DNA of 64,000 nt from Paenibacillus polysaccharolyticus (GCF_900102085.1 NZ_FMVM01000020.1:62001-126000), one strand, 5' to 3'; counted from the first letter of the stretch, positions 53,959 to 63,571 are shown. Numbers and translations: made by a program. The notes: generated by a model from the letters alone, not told the origin.

Positions 53959-54828
53959 CTACTCTGTCTTGAACAACGAATTAATAAAGATGGTACACAC
54001 CAGACACTCCACGATGATAAAAACAGAAATGGCACTGCCGTATCCGTACCGGAACGTGTCAAAAATCGTAGCGTACATCAGCGTGCTCGGCACCTCTGTA
54101 CTGTAAAATGGCCCGCCGCCTGTCAGCACATAGATCAGGTCAAACACCTTAAACGCCCCAATTACCGAAAATACAAGACACACCTTCAGAATCGGCTTCA
54201 TCAGCGGGATCATAATGGACCATGCCACACGCATCCGGGAAGCACCATCGATTCGTGCCGCCTCTAAGACATCCTGGGAAACGGATTTTGCCCCAGCATA
54301 CATCAGCAACATATGATATCCCATGTACTGCCAGAGCGTTGGAATGAAGGAGGCCGTCAGAGCCGTCTCCTTCTGACCCAGCCAATCCTGCGCCCAGCTG
54401 GATAGACCAATGTTTTGCAGCATCACGTTGAGCAGACCGTAATCGGCATTATAAATTTTCGACCATAACTGGGCGATGACGACCGTGGAGATCAGTACTG
54501 GAATAAAATATACGGTTCGGTAAAAGCCCTCGCCTTTTATGTTAGAGGCCAGAATCAATGCCAGCACCAGTGAGATTGGCAACTGAATGAATACAGAGGC
54601 ACCTGCAAATAGCAGGGAATTTTTGATCGAGTTAATCACTCGGGTATCCTTGAACATCTCCACATAGTTGTCCAGACCGATAAACGCGCCTTTCCCCACG
54701 CCATTCCAATCAAGCAGACTGTAATAACTGGAGACAAAGATCGGAATCAGCACAATGCCGCAGAACAGAATCAGTGTAGGTAATACAAAAACGGCAATCG
54801 TACCTTTATTGGAAAATACAGAGTTCAT
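53959..54828 (-). CDS. Carbohydrate ABC transporter permease (MalF type)
   Basis: A 289-residue permease with six helices and the EAA loop VLEAARIDGASRMRVAWSI near residue 195. It forms the channel with the MalG-type partner downstream. It is separated from the binding-protein gene upstream by 357 bases that hold a full copy of the dispersed repeat, which may reduce read-through between binding protein and permeases. Confidence 0.94.
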   Translation of the reverse strand: MNSVFSNKGTIAVFVLPTLILFCGIVLIPIFVSSYYSLLDWNGVGKGAFIGLDNYVEMFKDTRVINSIKNSLLFAGASVFIQLPISLVLALILASNIKGEGFYRTVYFIPVLISTVVIAQLWSKIYNADYGLLNVMLQNIGLSSWAQDWLGQKETALTASFIPTLWQYMGYHMLLMYAGAKSVSQDVLEAARIDGASRMRVAWSIMIPLMKPILKVCLVFSVIGAFKVFDLIYVLTGGGPFYSTEVPSTLMYATIFDTFRYGYGSAISVFIIVECLVCTIFINSLFKTE

Positions 54829-54898
54829 GACTCTTCTCCTCTCAAAGGCGTGACCGGAAATCCCGGATCACGCCTCGTTTGGGCATTATTTTGATGGT

Positions 54899-55088
54899 TA
54901 TATAAGTTGAACCAATGATTTTACACAATCCACTCCGATGACAGAATAACCTTACAATCGCTGTTATCCCCAGATTTTTTCGACTCCCTTTTCTAAAGGG
55001 AAAATCCGGTGATAAAGGCGAACGCTTCGCTTTCCAGTTTTTTTCTGTACTCTCCGTTCAAGTGTAAAGGAATAGTTCAATTTATATA
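54899..55088. repeat. Full copy of the dispersed palindromic repeat (190 bp)
   Basis: Terminal arms TATATAAGTTGAAC and GTTCAATTTATATA pair with one mismatch. TTTACAC and GTGTAAA lie inside, then GTTATCCCCAGATTTT pairs with AAAATCCGGTGATAA around a CCCTTT-TCTA-AAGGG tip. The whole can fold into one long imperfect hairpin. It lies between the binding protein and the permease genes. The remaining bases of 54829-55185 show nothing else, apart from the CGTGACCGGAAATCCCGGATCACG hairpin region near 54849-54873, a likely transcript structure. Confidence 0.85.
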
Positions 55089-55185
55089 GAAGGTGGCAGA
55101 GAGAATTAGTTTAGAAGTGTATATGCTTTCAAACTTCGAAAGAGTGCGCATGCAACATAAGCCTATACTTGCTTGCCTGTTTAGC

Positions 55186-56502
55186 CTACAGACTTAGCTC
55201 CGTTGGTTTCAGCTGCGCCATCTGTTTGCAGAACTCCTCTGGCGTCACGTCACCAGCCAGCAGCTGCGCGATCAGATTTTTGTGTGCTTCCGCAGACTCG
55301 GCTGGCAGAATGTTATCCCACCAGGCGATAAACGAGGTAGCCGTTTTCATAATATCCGCCGCAGACAGATCGAGAGAAGACAAGTTGGAGGTGTCGAGTG
55401 AATCGGTTTTCCAGCTTGGCAGTCCCGCTCCCGCCAGGAAACCTTGTGTGCCTAGTTGCTCGCTCAGATACATGAGGAATTCCGTAGCTTCCTTCGGATG
55501 TTTGGTCGTCTGGCTGATATAGAAACCGTCGACGGCTCCGCCGAAGATTTCAGTGCTGGTGCCTTTGCCATCCTCAAATACCGGGAACGGAATCACCTTC
55601 ACTTTGCCTTTGACTGCCGAGGCAGACGGGTCTTCAATACCTGCATTCACCCAGTTGGCTTGGAACATCATTGCTCCTTTACCCGCATTAAACGCACCAA
55701 GCATCTCGTCATAACTCATACTGAACATACTGCTATTGAATGCTCCAGCCTGTGCCAGCTGCTGCATCTTGGTAGCGGCCGCGACAAAGTCCGGTGAATC
55801 CCACTTTGACGGATCCTTGAATGCCTCGATCACCGCTGCATTCCCCGCTTGGCGCATTGCGATCATGTCATACCAGTACATGCCCGGCCAGCGGTCTTTC
55901 TCACCAATCACTGCCGGGGTAATTCCTGCCGCTTTTAGTTTGGTGACCGCATCCAGCAGCTCGGTATATGTAGTCGGGATTTTGGCACCTGCCTGCTCGA
56001 ATAGTTCCGTATTCACGTAAAGGTTGGCGATGTGTGTGTACACAGGGAGCGTATAGATTTTGCCATCCATATTGATCGCTTCTGCCATCCCGGGACCCAT
56101 ACGTTCCTTGATATCGTCCGTCAGATAACTTGTAATCTCCAGTACATTACCGGATTTAATATAGGGCTGCATGAAGCTCCCCCCGCCCATTCCGTAGAAC
56201 AGGTCCGGTGACTCACCAGCTGCAATGGATGTTTTTACTTTCGTTTTATATTGTTCGCCTGTTGTGCCAGTACGTTCAACCTGGATGTCGGGATGCTCGC
56301 TGTTCCATTTCTCCACAATCTCAGGTAGCAGTTTGGCCGACGGGTCAGTTGTACCAACCGATTGATCCCACAGCGTCAGCTTGATCTTGCCATTGCTATC
56401 CCCCTGCGCTCCGCCGGATGAATCGGACGAACATGCCGCCAGACTTCCCGCAAGTCCCACAGCCAGAAATAGACTTAAAGATTTCTTTGATAGCGCTTTC
56501 AT
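55186..56502 (-). CDS. Sugar ABC transporter binding lipoprotein (MalE/UgpB type)
   Basis: A 438-residue family 1 solute-binding lipoprotein. The signal peptide ends in a lipobox (LAGSLAAC) near residue 23. The motif LTLWDQSVGTTDPSAKLLPE and the ligand-binding lobes with YTLPVYTHIANLYVN are typical. The ATG at 56502 has GGGAGG 7 bases upstream; 56505 is an alternative. A perfect cre site overlaps the first codons, so CcpA should repress it. It works with the two permeases downstream; the ligand is unknown. Confidence 0.94.
   Translation of the reverse strand: MKALSKKSLSLFLAVGLAGSLAACSSDSSGGAQGDSNGKIKLTLWDQSVGTTDPSAKLLPEIVEKWNSEHPDIQVERTGTTGEQYKTKVKTSIAAGESPDLFYGMGGGSFMQPYIKSGNVLEITSYLTDDIKERMGPGMAEAINMDGKIYTLPVYTHIANLYVNTELFEQAGAKIPTTYTELLDAVTKLKAAGITPAVIGEKDRWPGMYWYDMIAMRQAGNAAVIEAFKDPSKWDSPDFVAAATKMQQLAQAGAFNSSMFSMSYDEMLGAFNAGKGAMMFQANWVNAGIEDPSASAVKGKVKVIPFPVFEDGKGTSTEIFGGAVDGFYISQTTKHPKEATEFLMYLSEQLGTQGFLAGAGLPSWKTDSLDTSNLSSLDLSAADIMKTATSFIAWWDNILPAESAEAHKNLIAQLLAGDVTPEEFCKQMAQLKPTELSL
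56487..56502 (-). promoter_or_regulatory. Perfect cre site at the binding-protein start codon
   Basis: ATGAAAGCGCTATCAA, read from 56502, matches all 16 positions of WTGNNARCGNWWWCAW. Its ATG is the likely start codon, so bound CcpA would act as a roadblock. Confidence 0.7.
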
Positions 56503-56534
56503 CATATGACCTCCCTGATCTTTTTGTGGTTCTA

Positions 56535-56608
56535 TCCATAGTAGAACTTAGATATTTACACATAGACTCCGAAGGCAGAATAACCTTTCGATCGTCGCTT
56601 TGTGTAAA
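56535..56608. repeat. Internally deleted copy of the dispersed repeat
   Basis: CCATAGTAGAAC, ATTTACAC, ACTCCGAAGGCAGAATAACC and then GTGTAAA (56601-56607) are kept, but the centre is lost. Confidence 0.6.
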
Positions 56609-56729
56609 ATTCGATCTGACTATACCCATATTTTAGTATTGGTTCGCACTGTGCTCCATTTAGAAAACAGGCATCGACTTGTAATATTCGAACATTATTG
56701 AAAGCGCGACCATTTTAAAATATACAGGG

Positions 56730-58349
56730 TTAATTTCGGACGTTCCGGTATTCGTTCATGGAGCGGCCGAACTGTTTTTTGAATAACACGCTGAAATATT
56801 GAGGGTCCGGGATGCCTACCTGCTCCCCGATCTCATACCCTTTCAAATCGGTCTGCTTCAGCAATGATTCGGCCTTTTTCATGCGAAGCTGCGTTAAATA
56901 TTCAACAAACGTCTGCCCGGTTTCTTTTTTCATCAAACGTCCCAAGTGGCCTGGACTAACATAAAAAGCTGCGGCTGTACTCGACAGCCCTACCTCTGCA
57001 TTGCTCATCTGCTCTTCCAAGTACGCCTTGACCTGATCGATTAAATTGACTTCCTTAGCTTGGCGTTTAGCTTTAATTACACCCGATATGGCCCGGACAT
57101 GTTGCTCCAGCATCCTTCTCAGATCAGGTAAATGCTCTGACATCAGTATCACGGCAACAGCTTCCTGGTTGAATACCTGCTCATCCTCAAGTTGCTGCTC
57201 CATGACCACACGCTGGCATTCGGTAATTACATCCATAGCCGCCATGCGGAATTGTGCTGTATTGAAGAATGGGGCAGCAAGGATCTGTCTTAGTAAAGAC
57301 ACCGCCTCCTCTTCCGCACCAACGCTAATGCAGAATTGTAACTGCTCTAGAAGCCCTTTATCCGAGCGATACGGCTGGCTTTGTTTAGCACCTGCGATCA
57401 CGAGATCCTCAAAGAAGATGACCTGGTTTTTCCCCACAAACGTCTGGTAATCCAGAGCACGACATGCTTCACGGTAAGCGATACAGACACTCTCCCACCC
57501 GGAGTACAGCTGTCCAATCCCGATCGTTACGTCTGCCTCGGAACCGTCAACTTTAAGCAGACATCGCAGTTCCCCCAGAAGCTGCTCGGCCTGCTCGGTT
57601 GGCTTGGCATCAGGGTGGGTCGCAAGGATGACAATACGATTGTGTGTGTCCATGACAATGATTTTGTATATATCTTGCTGGTAATAGGCCTGTACGTGCT
57701 TCAAACCATCCATACGCATCAAGATCTGAACTTCCTCTGTAGAAGTCTCTGCTTGTGAAGGTGACGCGGCCTGTATCTCGATGATGGCTACTCGAGACTG
57801 CGGGTGGTCCGCAGCGATTGGAATGCCGTAGAAATGCAACTGTTCCCGCACCTCTTCCTCATTCAACATCCCTTGTAGCCACTGATTCACAAAACGTTCC
57901 TTGAGGTACGGCAGACTGCGCTTCATCTCCTTCCGCAGCTTGGTCAGCTCATATTCCCTTCCTCTCTCCTGCTCGATAGCCTCTCGCAGCTTGGCGGTAA
58001 CCTGTAATAATTCAGTAGAACGAATCGGTTTCAAAATAAAATCGGATATGCCCAGCTTCACACTCTGACGTGCATATTCGAATTCATCATGCCCCGTCAC
58101 CACTACAATTTTGATGTTCGGGTAACGTTTCAAAATGAGACCGCTCAGCTCAATGCCGTCCATCTTGGGCATATAAATATCCGTAAATACAATGTCCGGG
58201 TGTAGCAACTCCACCTGCTCTAAGGCTTCTGCCGCATCACAGGCTTCGCCAACGATCTGCATGCCTTGTTCCTGCCAATCGATGCGCATGCGTAGTAGAT
58301 TTCGGATGAGATACTCGTCATCCACGAGCAGTACTTTTAATGGTTCCAT
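56730..58349 (-). CDS. YesN-type response regulator with AraC DNA-binding domain
   Basis: A 539-residue response regulator. The receiver domain (residues 1-120) has VDDEY, the phosphorylated Asp57 in FTDIYMPKMDG and the Lys in ILKPI. A middle YesN-type region with SYRACRALDYQ-like helices follows, and the last ~100 residues are the AraC helix-turn-helix (VGLSSTAAAFYVSPGHLGRL; IGEQVGIPDPQYFSVLFKKQ). Its start overlaps the kinase stop by 13 bases; AAGGGAG lies 10 bases upstream. It probably activates the importer directly downstream. Confidence 0.95.
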   Translation of the reverse strand: MEPLKVLLVDDEYLIRNLLRMRIDWQEQGMQIVGEACDAAEALEQVELLHPDIVFTDIYMPKMDGIELSGLILKRYPNIKIVVVTGHDEFEYARQSVKLGISDFILKPIRSTELLQVTAKLREAIEQERGREYELTKLRKEMKRSLPYLKERFVNQWLQGMLNEEEVREQLHFYGIPIAADHPQSRVAIIEIQAASPSQAETSTEEVQILMRMDGLKHVQAYYQQDIYKIIVMDTHNRIVILATHPDAKPTEQAEQLLGELRCLLKVDGSEADVTIGIGQLYSGWESVCIAYREACRALDYQTFVGKNQVIFFEDLVIAGAKQSQPYRSDKGLLEQLQFCISVGAEEEAVSLLRQILAAPFFNTAQFRMAAMDVITECQRVVMEQQLEDEQVFNQEAVAVILMSEHLPDLRRMLEQHVRAISGVIKAKRQAKEVNLIDQVKAYLEEQMSNAEVGLSSTAAAFYVSPGHLGRLMKKETGQTFVEYLTQLRMKKAESLLKQTDLKGYEIGEQVGIPDPQYFSVLFKKQFGRSMNEYRNVRN

Positions 58350-60793
58350 GATCCAACGTCTCCCTTCGGGATCGTAATGGTTATAGTGGTTCCTTTTTCA
58401 GGCACACTCTTCAGATTCAACACATCTTCACGATCATAAAATATACGCAGCCGCTCCATCGTTCCCCACAGACCAAAGCTGGCATTCACATTGGAGTTAG
58501 ACTCTGACTGATCATGCACAGATCGGATGAAGTTGTGCTTTTCTGTGCGCTGAATCTGCTGCACTTGTTCCTCGGACATACCCGCACCGTCGTCCGTAAG
58601 TGTTAGAGTAACGCCATTTTCCGATTGACGAGCCTGAATACGTATAATGCCTGAGCTACCTTTGGCGCGAATGCCATGATAGAGTGAATTTTCCACCAGG
58701 GGTTGGAGCACGAGCTTGGGAATCATCACCTGCTCACAGTCTGGGTCGATATCGTACCGCACCTCAAACACACCCGGATAACGCACCTGCTGGATGGTTA
58801 GATAGTGACGTACAATCTCAACCTCTTCGCGTAATGTGATGACCTCATTGCCTTTGCTCACACTCAGCCGATAATAACTTCCGAGTGCCTCCAGCATCTC
58901 GCACACTTTGTCGTTCATACCGGACATCGCCAGAGAAGTAATGGAGTCGAGTGTGTTGTACAGAAAATGCGGTTTGATCTGTGCCTGGAGCGTGTTTAGC
59001 TCCGCTCGGCGGATCGTCTGCTGCTCCTGAATAATTCGACTCAGCATCTGCTCGATCTGCTCAATCATCTGATTGTAGCCACTGTACAGCTGTTCGAATT
59101 CGTAACTGTTCAGCTCCACTTTAACTTTGCGGAAGTTGCCACTGGGTGCTTTTTGCATGGATCGGAGTAACTTATGAATCGGCTTGATGACGCTGCGAGA
59201 GATAATAAAAGAACTGATAAAAAAAACAGACCCATTCACCGCCAGCAGCATGAAAGCAAGCAGAACCAGAGATGTATTGCGGGTATCTGTTGCACGATAC
59301 GGACTCATGCTGATGTATTTCCACTGATCTTCACCTGCTGAGCGATAGGTCACTGCGTAATCCTGCCCACCGGAATGTAGAGTCAGAACGCCTGAAGGCT
59401 GTTCCTGAAACGCCTGTTTTAACTTCGCTTGATTCGTCTTTAGAATCTCTTGCATACTTGCTTGTTTCTGAGCCGTGGACGAGGATGCATCAGATGGATT
59501 TGCCTCTTCGGATGCTATAGCTGTTGGAGTTGCGGTATGTGCGGTAGATTTTGATGAGATTGTGTATGCCAGAGATGTTGAAGAAGCTGTAGAAGCAGCA
59601 TCCTTTACAGCATTTGTCATGGTACTTGTTGCCGTATTGGTAGTGGCATTCGATGCGATAATCTGGAGATGCTCGTCCAGAATGGCTACCTGAAATGAAT
59701 CAGATGCCGGCAGGTTGGCGTAAGCCTGCGCAATGGACTTCTCTTTGATGTTCATGACCAGAAAGCCGAGTGGAGAAGTATCATCCAGGTCACGCATTAG
59801 ACGAATAAAAGAGACCACTTTCTCTTTTTGTTTCTCTTTCTCTTTCTCTTTCTCTTTTTGTTTTTCTTTTTCTTTCCCCTGCTCTGTTTCCTTCCCCTGT
59901 CCCGTGTCCTTCTCCGTCTCCATTTCTAAACTTCTACCGTTGGCCGGGGGCCTGCCGACATAATGACTATGGGTTGTATTATTGATATTTTCGCTGTCCT
60001 TGTTGCTAGTGTTTTCGTTTTCATGGATTTCTCTATTGAGTTGCTCATTGCCTTGATCATTATTGTTTGAGTTCTTGCTTGTCACTTGGCTAGCAAATTC
60101 ATGATTAGGAGCGTTTTGACGTTTATTTTCTTTTACATCTGCCTGTGTGTATACAGTGTTGTTCATGTTCTCTGCCACCGCTCCGACTCCGGCTTCCTTT
60201 TCGTTGCCTTCACCGCCATTCAGCCTGAGCAGGTAACGCCCTTTGTAATCCAGAGCTTGCTCATACCACGGTGCATCCTTCACATTCGCTTCGAGAAAAG
60301 CCGGCCACTGCTGCGTACCCACCGAAAAACGGTGTCCCGAGTTGTCGTAAATGTAGACCGAATCAATAATTGGAACCGCTTGCATAAGGTTGGTCAAATA
60401 GGAACTAACCTTGGATTGCATCTGCAAATTAGAATATACATTGCCTTGCCTTAGCAGGTTCTGCAGGTTCGGATCGGAGAAAATCATTTTCGAATAATTG
60501 TTCACATTCTCGATCATCAGATTCACGTTAGTCTGGATCGACGTAATCGTCTGCAGAGACGCTTCGTTAATCTTCTGCTGTGCATCGTTCTCCGAAATAC
60601 GGTTCAACACCAGCGCACTAAACGCTACTGTTAGCAGAATAATAACAAAGTACGCAAAGGGAATTTTAAAGGCAAGTGTTTTGGGCTTGCGTAGGATAAA
60701 TGTTTTGATACGAAATCTCAGGTGCTCATTGAAAGTGACTCTTACATCTTTTTCAGCTTCTACTTTCGCTCCTATCTCGGTATTTTCGTTCAC
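58337..60793 (-). CDS. YesM-type sensor histidine kinase with low-complexity insertions
   Basis: An 818-residue kinase against about 600 for the family. Helix 1 (FAYFVIILLTVAFSALVL) and helix 2 (LVLLAFMLLAVNGSVFFI) bracket an extracellular Cache-like sensor. HAMP follows, then the His box LQAQIKPHFLYNTLDS and the ATP-binding GLWGTMERLRI region. Two hydrophilic insertions sit in the sensor: about residues 195-325 (Asn-rich, then Lys/Glu/Gln repeats) and about 375-445 (Ala/Ser/Thr-rich). The start is a GTG at 60793 with AAAGGAGG 6 bases upstream. It should phosphorylate the adjacent regulator in response to an outside sugar signal. Confidence 0.93.
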   Translation of the reverse strand: MNENTEIGAKVEAEKDVRVTFNEHLRFRIKTFILRKPKTLAFKIPFAYFVIILLTVAFSALVLNRISENDAQQKINEASLQTITSIQTNVNLMIENVNNYSKMIFSDPNLQNLLRQGNVYSNLQMQSKVSSYLTNLMQAVPIIDSVYIYDNSGHRFSVGTQQWPAFLEANVKDAPWYEQALDYKGRYLLRLNGGEGNEKEAGVGAVAENMNNTVYTQADVKENKRQNAPNHEFASQVTSKNSNNNDQGNEQLNREIHENENTSNKDSENINNTTHSHYVGRPPANGRSLEMETEKDTGQGKETEQGKEKEKQKEKEKEKEKQKEKVVSFIRLMRDLDDTSPLGFLVMNIKEKSIAQAYANLPASDSFQVAILDEHLQIIASNATTNTATSTMTNAVKDAASTASSTSLAYTISSKSTAHTATPTAIASEEANPSDASSSTAQKQASMQEILKTNQAKLKQAFQEQPSGVLTLHSGGQDYAVTYRSAGEDQWKYISMSPYRATDTRNTSLVLLAFMLLAVNGSVFFISSFIISRSVIKPIHKLLRSMQKAPSGNFRKVKVELNSYEFEQLYSGYNQMIEQIEQMLSRIIQEQQTIRRAELNTLQAQIKPHFLYNTLDSITSLAMSGMNDKVCEMLEALGSYYRLSVSKGNEVITLREEVEIVRHYLTIQQVRYPGVFEVRYDIDPDCEQVMIPKLVLQPLVENSLYHGIRAKGSSGIIRIQARQSENGVTLTLTDDGAGMSEEQVQQIQRTEKHNFIRSVHDQSESNSNVNASFGLWGTMERLRIFYDREDVLNLKSVPEKGTTITITIPKGDVGSWNH
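59818..59925. repeat. Low-complexity CT-rich repeat inside the kinase gene
   Basis: A short-period TCTTTC/TTTTTG tract on the plus strand encodes the Lys/Glu/Gln repeat of the kinase sensor. Slippage could change its length. Confidence 0.8.
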
Positions 60794-61095
60794 TTTGACC
60801 CTCCTTTAGTTCTAATCCGACAACATCAAGCATCATCAATTATTGAGATATCAACCATCCTATCGGATTTTATACAATTGTATATTATATGCCTGTGTAT
60901 AGATGAGGCTCAACCATTTTTATCGTTTTTTTGCTAGTGATGTGGGGAGAGTTAAATGGTATTGAAAAATTGGAAGTAGTTTAGATCAAAGCATAGTATA
61001 CTAGAGGAAATAAATGAATAAAGGAATGACTCATATCACAATTGAAAAGCAAACCATCTCCTCTCACAGGTTGACTTGAAAGGGAACTTATAATC
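60794..61095. other. Divergent intergenic region
   Basis: It should hold the kinase promoter on the minus strand and promoters of the small genes on the plus strand. A short open frame (61014-61079, 21 residues) has AGAGGA 5 bases before its ATG and could be a leader peptide, but the support is weak. Confidence 0.35.
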
Positions 61096-61191
61096 ATGTA
61101 CATACTCTGTTTTTTAATCGGACTAATCGCTTCAATAACATGCCTAACCTTAGGAGCATACTCAGTAAAGAAAAAAGATGGAAAGCAATGA
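61096..61191 (+). CDS. Small membrane protein of 31 residues
   Basis: MYILCFLIGLIASITCLTLG forms one membrane helix, followed by a short basic tail (KKKDGKQ). The stop overlaps the ATG of the next frame (ATGA), so the two were probably translated together. The ribosome site (AAAGGGA) is 12 bases away, which is long. I do not recognise the family. Confidence 0.5.
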   Translation: MYILCFLIGLIASITCLTLGAYSVKKKDGKQ

Positions 61192-61743
61192 GAAGATTTT
61201 TACTTATGGGAGTTTTTATAGTCATTTTTTGTGCAGGAGTATATGGGATCTGTAACACTACGCCAAGATTTGCAGATCAAACCGTTTTTGATCAAACTCC
61301 TGAAGAAATTTGCTCAACGTTTCAATGCTGCGGCAAAGGAGATTGGCTTAGATTATCCTATTGACCAGGTGAAGATAAATTCGGTTAATCAAGATTTTGA
61401 TATTTTCAAATGCGATCTTGAATGGAACACAGCAGCTATTATAGGAGAATTACAGAAGGATACGAACAAGATAGATACAGTTGGTATATAAATATACCCA
61501 GATTATGATCGTGATTGGCAAAAAACTTTATCGAACCTGATAACAATCCAAATAAACTATTCTATACCCACATTATTAAAAAGTGAACAGGATGAACTCT
61601 ATTCAAAACTGATCATGCCCGTTAACAATGCTCAAAACACGGAAGCCACAGTTAATAAAAATCGGTTTATTTTCCTCATATCTCAATATGGAGGAGGGTA
61701 TTTTTTTCAAGTTCATGAAGAGATAACGACTAACAGATCTTAA
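61188..61743 (+). pseudogene. Decayed gene for an exported protein
   Basis: The frame opens with MRRFLLMGVFIVIFCAGVYG, an N-terminal membrane or signal helix. Around 61290-61330 coherent coding moves to the +1 frame (FNAAAKEIGLDYPIDQVK), which then runs to a TAA at 61741-61743 with a single in-frame TAA at 61489-61491. Past that stop the sequence still reads like protein (IYPDYDRDWQKTLSNL). One frameshift and one nonsense change thus break a gene of about 185 codons. The product family is unknown. Confidence 0.65.
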
Positions 61744-61762
61744 AAACAAAAGGAGAGTCTAT

Positions 61763-62344
61763 ATGAAGCGTTTGAAACTATTATGGGCATGTATTGGAAT
61801 GTCAGTGATTTTAGTAGCTTGTGGTAACAATACATATCTCGAACAAGAGAAATCGAACATTGAGCATTACTTATCAGAATATGATCAGTACGGAACCATG
61901 AGTGATGAACAGGCACAGTTACTTTCTCAATTAAATCATGGAACATTGATAACCTATGAAGGAGAATACAGAGATCGCTTTGATGAGGTTACGGAGTTGA
62001 TGAGGACCAAACAGATCAATGAACTGAGAGAAGCATACATAGCCTTGGATGGGGATCAAGATATGAGCGAGCCTGATCGGCCTGGAGTAGCTGAGCTAAG
62101 TGAATCCGAACAGAAATATGGCAGATTTGTTTTACGCTACGCAAAAATCTATCTCGATGAAGGCGGTGTGATGTCTGTAGAGGACTTGGAAAGTATCATA
62201 CGTGGCATGAATTCAATTAAAACCAACGTAAACTCCTATGATTGGAACTCGTTCGATAATCTTGTAGAATATATGCAAGCAGGTAACGTTTCTCAAGCAA
62301 CAACTCAATACTTTGAACTCGCTGATATTTACGGTGTAGAATAA
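61763..62344 (+). CDS. Predicted lipoprotein, unknown function
   Basis: A 193-residue lipoprotein: a Lys/Arg start, hydrophobic helix and lipobox VILVACGNN at about residue 21. The rest is acidic and helical, with no recognised domain. AAAGGAGA lies before the ATG. It follows the decayed gene by 19 bases and may have formed an operon with it and the small membrane protein. Confidence 0.8.
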   Translation: MKRLKLLWACIGMSVILVACGNNTYLEQEKSNIEHYLSEYDQYGTMSDEQAQLLSQLNHGTLITYEGEYRDRFDEVTELMRTKQINELREAYIALDGDQDMSEPDRPGVAELSESEQKYGRFVLRYAKIYLDEGGVMSVEDLESIIRGMNSIKTNVNSYDWNSFDNLVEYMQAGNVSQATTQYFELADIYGVE

Positions 62345-62436
62345 ATTAACGCAAAATTTCATCAAGTGACTTAGATGGCTTCTGTATTTATCAGGAGTCA
62401 TTTTTTTCGTCAGAGAAACCATTCCTTCTGAAAGAA

Positions 62437-62465
62437 TAAAAGACCGCCTTAAAGGCGATCTCACT
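62437..62465 (-). terminator. ssrA terminator
   Basis: On the minus strand GATCGCCTT pairs with AAGGCGGTC, followed by TTTTATTCTTT, directly after the tmRNA 3' end. Confidence 0.8.
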
Positions 62466-62476
62466 GATACTACTAA

Positions 62477-62560
62477 TGGAGGCGAGGGGAGTCGAACCCC
62501 TGTCCGAAGATAACGACACATAAGCTTCTACGGGTGTAGTCACAGTTTTGATGTCACCCG
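62477..62560 (-). ncRNA. ssrA: 3' fragment of tmRNA (ssrA), likely an attachment site
   Basis: On the minus strand the sequence ends with the tmRNA T-arm GGGGTTCGACTCCCC, the acceptor strand and GCCTCCA, preceded by TAGAAGCTTATGTG, as in Bacillota tmRNA. Only about 85 bases match; the remaining ~270 bases of a tmRNA, including the tag frame, are missing, and an AT-rich spacer and trpS follow instead. A 3' stub of this kind is the usual trace of an integrase using ssrA as target. Confidence 0.8.
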
Positions 62561-62587
62561 AGTATCTAACAATTAATATTATTAAGA

Positions 62588-63571
62588 TTAAAAGGTGACA
62601 AATCCCATAGCATTCTTAAGCTTTTTAATAGTTTCATTAGCAATTCCCGCCGCTTTTACTGCACCATCTTTCAAAATATCGACTAGTTCTTGAGAAGCAA
62701 TTATTTCTTTGTATCTTTCCTGAATTGGAACTAATTTTTCAATTACTATTTCTGCTAATTCATTTTTAAAAGTTCCATACCCCTGTCCTTCAAAACGTTT
62801 TTCAACAGTCTCAATCGTTTCCCCGGAAAAAACTGAATATATCTCAATTAGATTGCTGACCGCAGGTTTAGTTCCCCAATCATATCTTACACTCATTTCG
62901 GAATCAGTTACAGCTCTAGAAAACTTTCTCCGAATTACATCTGGAGTGTCATTGAGGAGCACATAACTATTAGTATTAGGATTACTTTTACTCATTTTAA
63001 TCGCTGGATCGTCCAGACCCATTATACGAGATCCACTTTTTTGAATTACAGGTTCTGGAATAGTTAAAATTTTACCGAATTTATGGTTAATTCTATCTGC
63101 TAAATCTCTGGTCATCTCAAGATGCTGTTTTTGATCATCGCCGACAGGAACATGGGTAGCTTGATATAGAAGGATATCCGCAGCCATTAAAGCTGGATAA
63201 GTAAGTAGTGCTGAACTGACTGAATCTTTCCCATCAGATTTCTCCTTAAACTGGGTCATTCTTCTAAGTTCACCAAAATAAACTTGAGTCTCCATGATCC
63301 ATCCTAATTCAGCATGAGCTGGTACCTGTGATTGAATAAATATAGTAGCTTTTCTAGGATCGATTCCAGCAGCTATGTAGTAAGCAGCAACATCCATAGA
63401 ACGTTGATATAATTCTTTTGGATCCTGTGCGACGGTTACAGCATGAAGATCAGGAACAAAGAAAAAACACTCGTAATCATGTTGCATACTTACAAATTGA
63501 TGTAGTGCCCCTCCATAACCACCTATATTCAATTCACCACTTGGTTTAATACCTGACAGAATCCGTTTCAT
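62588..63571 (-). CDS. trpS: Tryptophanyl-tRNA synthetase (divergent second copy)
   Basis: A 327-residue class I TrpRS of normal length. The HIGH-type motif is in GIKPSGELNIGGYGGAL, where housekeeping enzymes usually have LHLGNYLGAL; KMSKSNPN is intact, as are VPVGDDQKQHLEMTRDLA and AADILLYQA. GGGGG lies 6 bases before the ATG. The AT-rich setting beside an ssrA stub suggests an acquired extra copy, which may give resistance to a TrpRS inhibitor or serve a biosynthetic cluster. No T-box leader is seen upstream, unlike usual trpS genes. A CATGAAAA/TTTTCATA hairpin lies at about 63615-63637. Confidence 0.92.
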   Translation of the reverse strand: MKRILSGIKPSGELNIGGYGGALHQFVSMQHDYECFFFVPDLHAVTVAQDPKELYQRSMDVAAYYIAAGIDPRKATIFIQSQVPAHAELGWIMETQVYFGELRRMTQFKEKSDGKDSVSSALLTYPALMAADILLYQATHVPVGDDQKQHLEMTRDLADRINHKFGKILTIPEPVIQKSGSRIMGLDDPAIKMSKSNPNTNSYVLLNDTPDVIRRKFSRAVTDSEMSVRYDWGTKPAVSNLIEIYSVFSGETIETVEKRFEGQGYGTFKNELAEIVIEKLVPIQERYKEIIASQELVDILKDGAVKAAGIANETIKKLKNAMGFVTF

